A stretch of 34,081 nt of DNA from SLNP01 sp964446435. GTDB lineage: Bacteria > Bacteroidota > Bacteroidia > Bacteroidales > VadinHA17. The stretch covers positions 1 through 34,081 of the forward strand of contig CAYUOS010000015.1 of assembly GCA_964446435.1 (NCBI GenBank), in the 5' to 3' direction. This document shows, piece by piece, positions 31,560-34,081 of the stretch (positions are counted from its first letter, which is position 1; each line of letters opens with the position of its first letter). Position numbers and translations under genes: made by a program. The notes under the pieces were generated by a model. It saw nothing but the letters and a program-made list of their open reading frames with translations, ran no database searches and was not told the origin of the DNA.

Positions 31560-32915
31560 TTAAAGATTTGCGGCAAATTGTTTTAGGTTGGCACCGTCAA
31601 AGTCGCCTGAGCTCATCAGCAGAAGTGCTGTATTTGAATTGACGGCATTGGTAACGGCGCTGAAAAGCTCGTCAGAGTTATCGGTGACAAACAGGTTGTT
31701 GTGGCGGAATGCTGCGGCCACATCTTGTCTGGACAAATCGGGCAGTCTTTTCATCTTCAGGGCATGCGGATTGTAATAGACGAATGCCTGAGAGGCACTG
31801 TCCATTGTTCCTGAATATTGACCTATAAAATCTGAGTTCAGGCTGCTGAACGTGTGAAGCTCAAGAACAGCTATTATCTTCCTTTTGCTGTAAGCTCCGG
31901 CAACGGCGTCTATGGTTGCCTTTACCTTCGATGGGGCGTGGGCGAAATCCTGAAAAACAACCAGATGGTCTTCATCGCGCAGTTTTTGTAGACGGCGGGC
32001 TGTTCCTGGAAATGTCGGAATGGCATTGTAGAACTGGTCGTCGGTTATTCCGGCTGCCAGGCAGGCTTCGTGTGCGGCGCTTAGGTTCTGAAAGTTGTGA
32101 TCGCCAAAGAAGGGTACCGGCACCACGCGGTTAATGGTTACGGCGAAGATGCCAGCCCTGTTCTGCACGTACGCGTGTACCTTGTAGGGTTTCTTTACTA
32201 TGCCGGTACGAGCTGCTTCAACAACCCGCACTACCTGCTCATCGCCTTCGAAGTAGGCCAGGGTTCCTCCATCGGTAATCTTCTCCGTGAATATCCTGAA
32301 CTGGTCAACGTAGCCTTCGAATGTAGGGAAGACATTCATATGATCCCATGCGATGCCGTTGATTATTGCAATGTCGGGGTGGTAAAGGTGGAACTTGGGG
32401 CGGCGGTCAATGGCCGAAGAGAGGTATTCATCTCCCTCGAAGACGGCGATTTCGGAGTCGCTGCTTAGCGATACCATGGTGTCGTATCCTTCGATGGCCG
32501 AGCCGACCATGTAGTCGAACTTGATTCCGTTATATTTCAGCACGTGCATTATCATGGCCGTGGTGGTGGTTTTGCCGTGGCTTCCACCGACGACTATGCG
32601 CTTTTTGTCGATGGTCTGTTCATAGAGGAACTCGGGAAATGAGTTAATGGTTATTCCCAGCTGCTGAGCCTTCATCAGCTCGGGATTATCGGCTTTGGCG
32701 TGCATGCCGAGAATAATGCGTCCTGTGCCGGGAGTAATGTTTTCGGGGAACCAGCCCATTTTCGATGGCAGCAGTCCGTGGGCGGCGAGTCGCGATGCGG
32801 CGGGTTCGTATATCTCATCATCAGAGCCTGTCACTTCGAAGCCCTTGTTTTTCAGGGCTATTGCCAGGTTGTGCATCACGGCTCCTCCTATCGCTATGAA
32901 GTGTACTCGTTCCAT
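31560..32915 (-). CDS. mpl: UDP-N-acetylmuramate:L-Ala-gamma-D-Glu-meso-DAP ligase
   Basis: Murein recycling: attaches the recovered tripeptide to UDP-MurNAc, using ATP, in the cytoplasm. 451 residues from ATG 32915; a TTG seven codons upstream (32936) is also open, but the ATG directly precedes the conserved ERVHFIAIGGAVMHNLA. Other motifs: VTGSDDEIYEP, ILGMHAKADNPE, the P-loop GGSHGKTTTTAM, AVFEGDEYLSSAIDRRPKF (characteristic of Mpl rather than MurC), NGIAWDHMNVFPTF, GDHNFQNLSAA and FQDFAHAPSKVKA. Followed by zupT. Confidence 0.95.
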   Translation of the reverse strand: MERVHFIAIGGAVMHNLAIALKNKGFEVTGSDDEIYEPAASRLAAHGLLPSKMGWFPENITPGTGRIILGMHAKADNPELMKAQQLGITINSFPEFLYEQTIDKKRIVVGGSHGKTTTTAMIMHVLKYNGIKFDYMVGSAIEGYDTMVSLSSDSEIAVFEGDEYLSSAIDRRPKFHLYHPDIAIINGIAWDHMNVFPTFEGYVDQFRIFTEKITDGGTLAYFEGDEQVVRVVEAARTGIVKKPYKVHAYVQNRAGIFAVTINRVVPVPFFGDHNFQNLSAAHEACLAAGITDDQFYNAIPTFPGTARRLQKLRDEDHLVVFQDFAHAPSKVKATIDAVAGAYSKRKIIAVLELHTFSSLNSDFIGQYSGTMDSASQAFVYYNPHALKMKRLPDLSRQDVAAAFRHNNLFVTDNSDELFSAVTNAVNSNTALLLMSSGDFDGANLKQFAANL

Positions 32916-33017
32916 TGTGGTTTCGGTTCCGGACAAATTTTTATAGTTTTGACGGTTAAACTTATTATCGGGTTGCCTTGTTTAGAGGTTGAGGGGCTCA
33001 AAAATACGAAGATAATT

Positions 33018-33857
33018 ATGAAGATTTATCCGATTCATATCACGAATTTCAGAATTGATGGCGGGGCGATGTTTGGTGTGGTGCCGAAAGCGCTGTGGAG
33101 CCGGGTGGTGAGGGCTGATGATAACAATCTGTGCAACTGGGCAATACGGTCGCTGCTCATCGATACCGGCAGCAGGGTGATACTTGTTGATAATGGTTAC
33201 GGCGACAAGCAGGATGAGAAGTACTTCAGGCATGTTTATCTCAATGGTGGCGATGGCCTTGCCGGCGGATTGGCGAAAGCGGGCTACAAACCTGAGGATG
33301 TTACCGATATGCTGCTGACGCATCTGCACTCTGACCATTGCGGGGGAGGGGTGAGGCGCGGCGCGGGTGGTGCCGGGTTTGAGCTTGTGTTTCCGAATGC
33401 CGATTATATCGTGAGCCGGCGGCAGTGGGAGTGGGCTATCAATCCGAACCTGCGCGAGGCCGATTCGTACCTGAGTGAGAACCTCCTTCCCATGCAGGAG
33501 AGCGGCAGGCTGAGGCTTATCGATGGGCCGATGCAACTGTGCGACAGCGTTGAGCTTCGTATCGCAGACGGACACACTCCCGGACAGATAATTCCGGTTG
33601 TTGATCTGGGCGCCCGCAAGCTGGTGTTCGCTGCCGACCTGATACCGACCACGGCTCATATACCGCTTCTCTGGAACATGAGTTACGACCTCGACCAGCT
33701 GAAGACGATAAGCGAAAAGAGTGCCCTGCTCGAGGAGGCTGTTGATAATAATTATGTGCTGATGTTCCAGCACGACCTTGAGACGGAATGCTGTACGGTG
33801 GCGCGTACAGAGAAGGGAATCAGGGTGGATGTCAGATTTCAGATTTCCGATATCTGA
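33018..33857 (+). CDS. Metallo-beta-lactamase-fold hydrolase
   Basis: 279 residues from ATG 33018, which follows an AT-rich leader; the frame is open far upstream but that part runs antisense through mpl and is not protein-like. The metal-binding signature LLTHLHSDHCGG (H-x-H-x-D-H) is followed by IADGHTPGQ (third His) and VFAADLIPT (Asp ligand). Quorum-quenching lactonase-like and other MBL-fold hydrolases share this layout; substrate unknown. It is divergent from mpl. The last codons (FQISDI) lie in a CAGATTTC tandem repeat, so the C-terminus appears to have been extended or shaped by the repeat. Confidence 0.85.
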   Translation: MKIYPIHITNFRIDGGAMFGVVPKALWSRVVRADDNNLCNWAIRSLLIDTGSRVILVDNGYGDKQDEKYFRHVYLNGGDGLAGGLAKAGYKPEDVTDMLLTHLHSDHCGGGVRRGAGGAGFELVFPNADYIVSRRQWEWAINPNLREADSYLSENLLPMQESGRLRLIDGPMQLCDSVELRIADGHTPGQIIPVVDLGARKLVFAADLIPTTAHIPLLWNMSYDLDQLKTISEKSALLEEAVDNNYVLMFQHDLETECCTVARTEKGIRVDVRFQISDI

Positions 33858-33880
33858 TTTCTGATTTCCGACAACTGATC
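33831..33880. repeat. CAGATTTC/CTGATTTC repeat overlapping the MBL gene end
   Basis: CAGATTT and its relatives CTGATTT and GATTTCC recur about six times. CAGAT and ATCTG form a short inverted repeat around the stop codon. It is another short-word array in an intergenic position, here encoding the protein's final residues. Confidence 0.55.
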
Positions 33881-33890
33881 TTTTCCGGAC

Positions 33891-33932
33891 TTCTCCCTTT
33901 GGTCGCGAGCTCTTCGCTATGCGCCTCGGTTC
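33891..33932. repeat. Inverted relative of the repeat at 27921-27960
   Basis: CTCCCTTTGGTCGCGAGCTC (33893-33912) corresponds to the reverse complement of the GAGCTCACGACCGAAGGGAG stretch beside radC with two differences, and similarity continues weakly through CTCGGTTC. It marks a dispersed intergenic repeat family. Confidence 0.5.
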
Positions 33933-33980
33933 TGTGAGCTCACCACGACCAATTACGGGTTGGGTTGAGATTTGCTCCGG

Positions 33981-34012
33981 CACCGGATACCGGATACCGT
34001 TTACCGTTTACC
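33981..34012. repeat. CGGATAC/CGTTTAC heptamer array
   Basis: Two CGGATAC and two CGTTTAC units in tandem. Read on the minus strand these are the same GGTAAAC and GGTATCC words as at 931-1024 and 3514-3578. No gene is visible from 33858 to the window end. Confidence 0.65.
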
Positions 34013-34081
34013 ACATTTTACCTCATTTTAGTCACTCCTTTTTCTAAACTCTTTCCTATCTTTAATCCGTTAACCAATAAT

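Noticed and set aside
32700..33017. Upstream extension of the MBL-fold gene frame
   Set aside because: The added 106 residues run antisense through mpl, are not protein-like for this family, and ATG 33018 gives a normal N-terminus.

Overview
The window reads as chromosome of a Bacteroidota bacterium, most likely Bacteroidales or Marinilabiliales. Supporting signs are the TTTG/TAnnTTTG promoters with almost no Shine-Dalgarno sites, an lpxK-sppA neighbourhood, many lipoproteins with PF17170/TolB-like 6-bladed propeller domains, a FlgD/CHU-type C-terminal domain and an Mpl murein-recycling ligase. Outer stretches (1-9030 and about 29600-34081) are GC-richer and carry core genes. The middle (about 9.1-28.3 kb) is visibly AT-richer and looks like an accessory island.

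Left core: the end of a secreted lamin-tail/FlgD-like protein, a convergent Asp-box (BNR) repeat protein, and a minus-strand run sppA > lpxK > purine nucleoside phosphorylase > MFS transporter. folK diverges from sppA.

Island: nearly everything lies on the minus strand. Read in transcription order it starts with a transglutaminase-like membrane protein and an O-antigen-ligase/TPR protein. Then come repeated cassettes built from four parts. (i) Five short secreted peptide precursors share a leader and a TLDLISVMVKAFDEGEG-type propeptide, followed by completely different, mostly Cys-rich cores with 2, 4, 6, 6 or 10 Cys, always an even number. (ii) Six 6-bladed beta-propeller lipoproteins share a GRGPGE motif; one is broken by an in-frame stop. 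(iii) There are two periplasmic thioredoxin-like proteins plus the remnant of a third. (iv) There is one orphan LytTR regulator. Three peptide genes also share about 280 bp of upstream DNA holding nested hairpins, one with a compensatory base-pair change. The peptides resemble, but are not clearly identical to, the NVEALA family of Bacteroides (PF14055). My reading is a cassette-diversified system of disulfide-bonded secreted peptides and partner lipoproteins; its function is unknown.

The island edges carry debris and mobile-looking genes: two paralogous AAA/DUF4143 ATPases (9193-10359 and 28319-29491), an intact radC on the right and a radC 3' vestige on the left, a duplicated propeller-gene 3' end beside the left ATPase, a signal-peptidase-I-like fragment, and a 164-bp foldback element.

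Right core: rpsT and tRNA-Glu(TTC), each with a convincing terminator, a small beta-barrel protein, mpl > zupT, and a metallo-beta-lactamase-fold hydrolase. Several intergenic gaps hold short tandem arrays of 7-bp units (CGGTnnn or GTACCCC).
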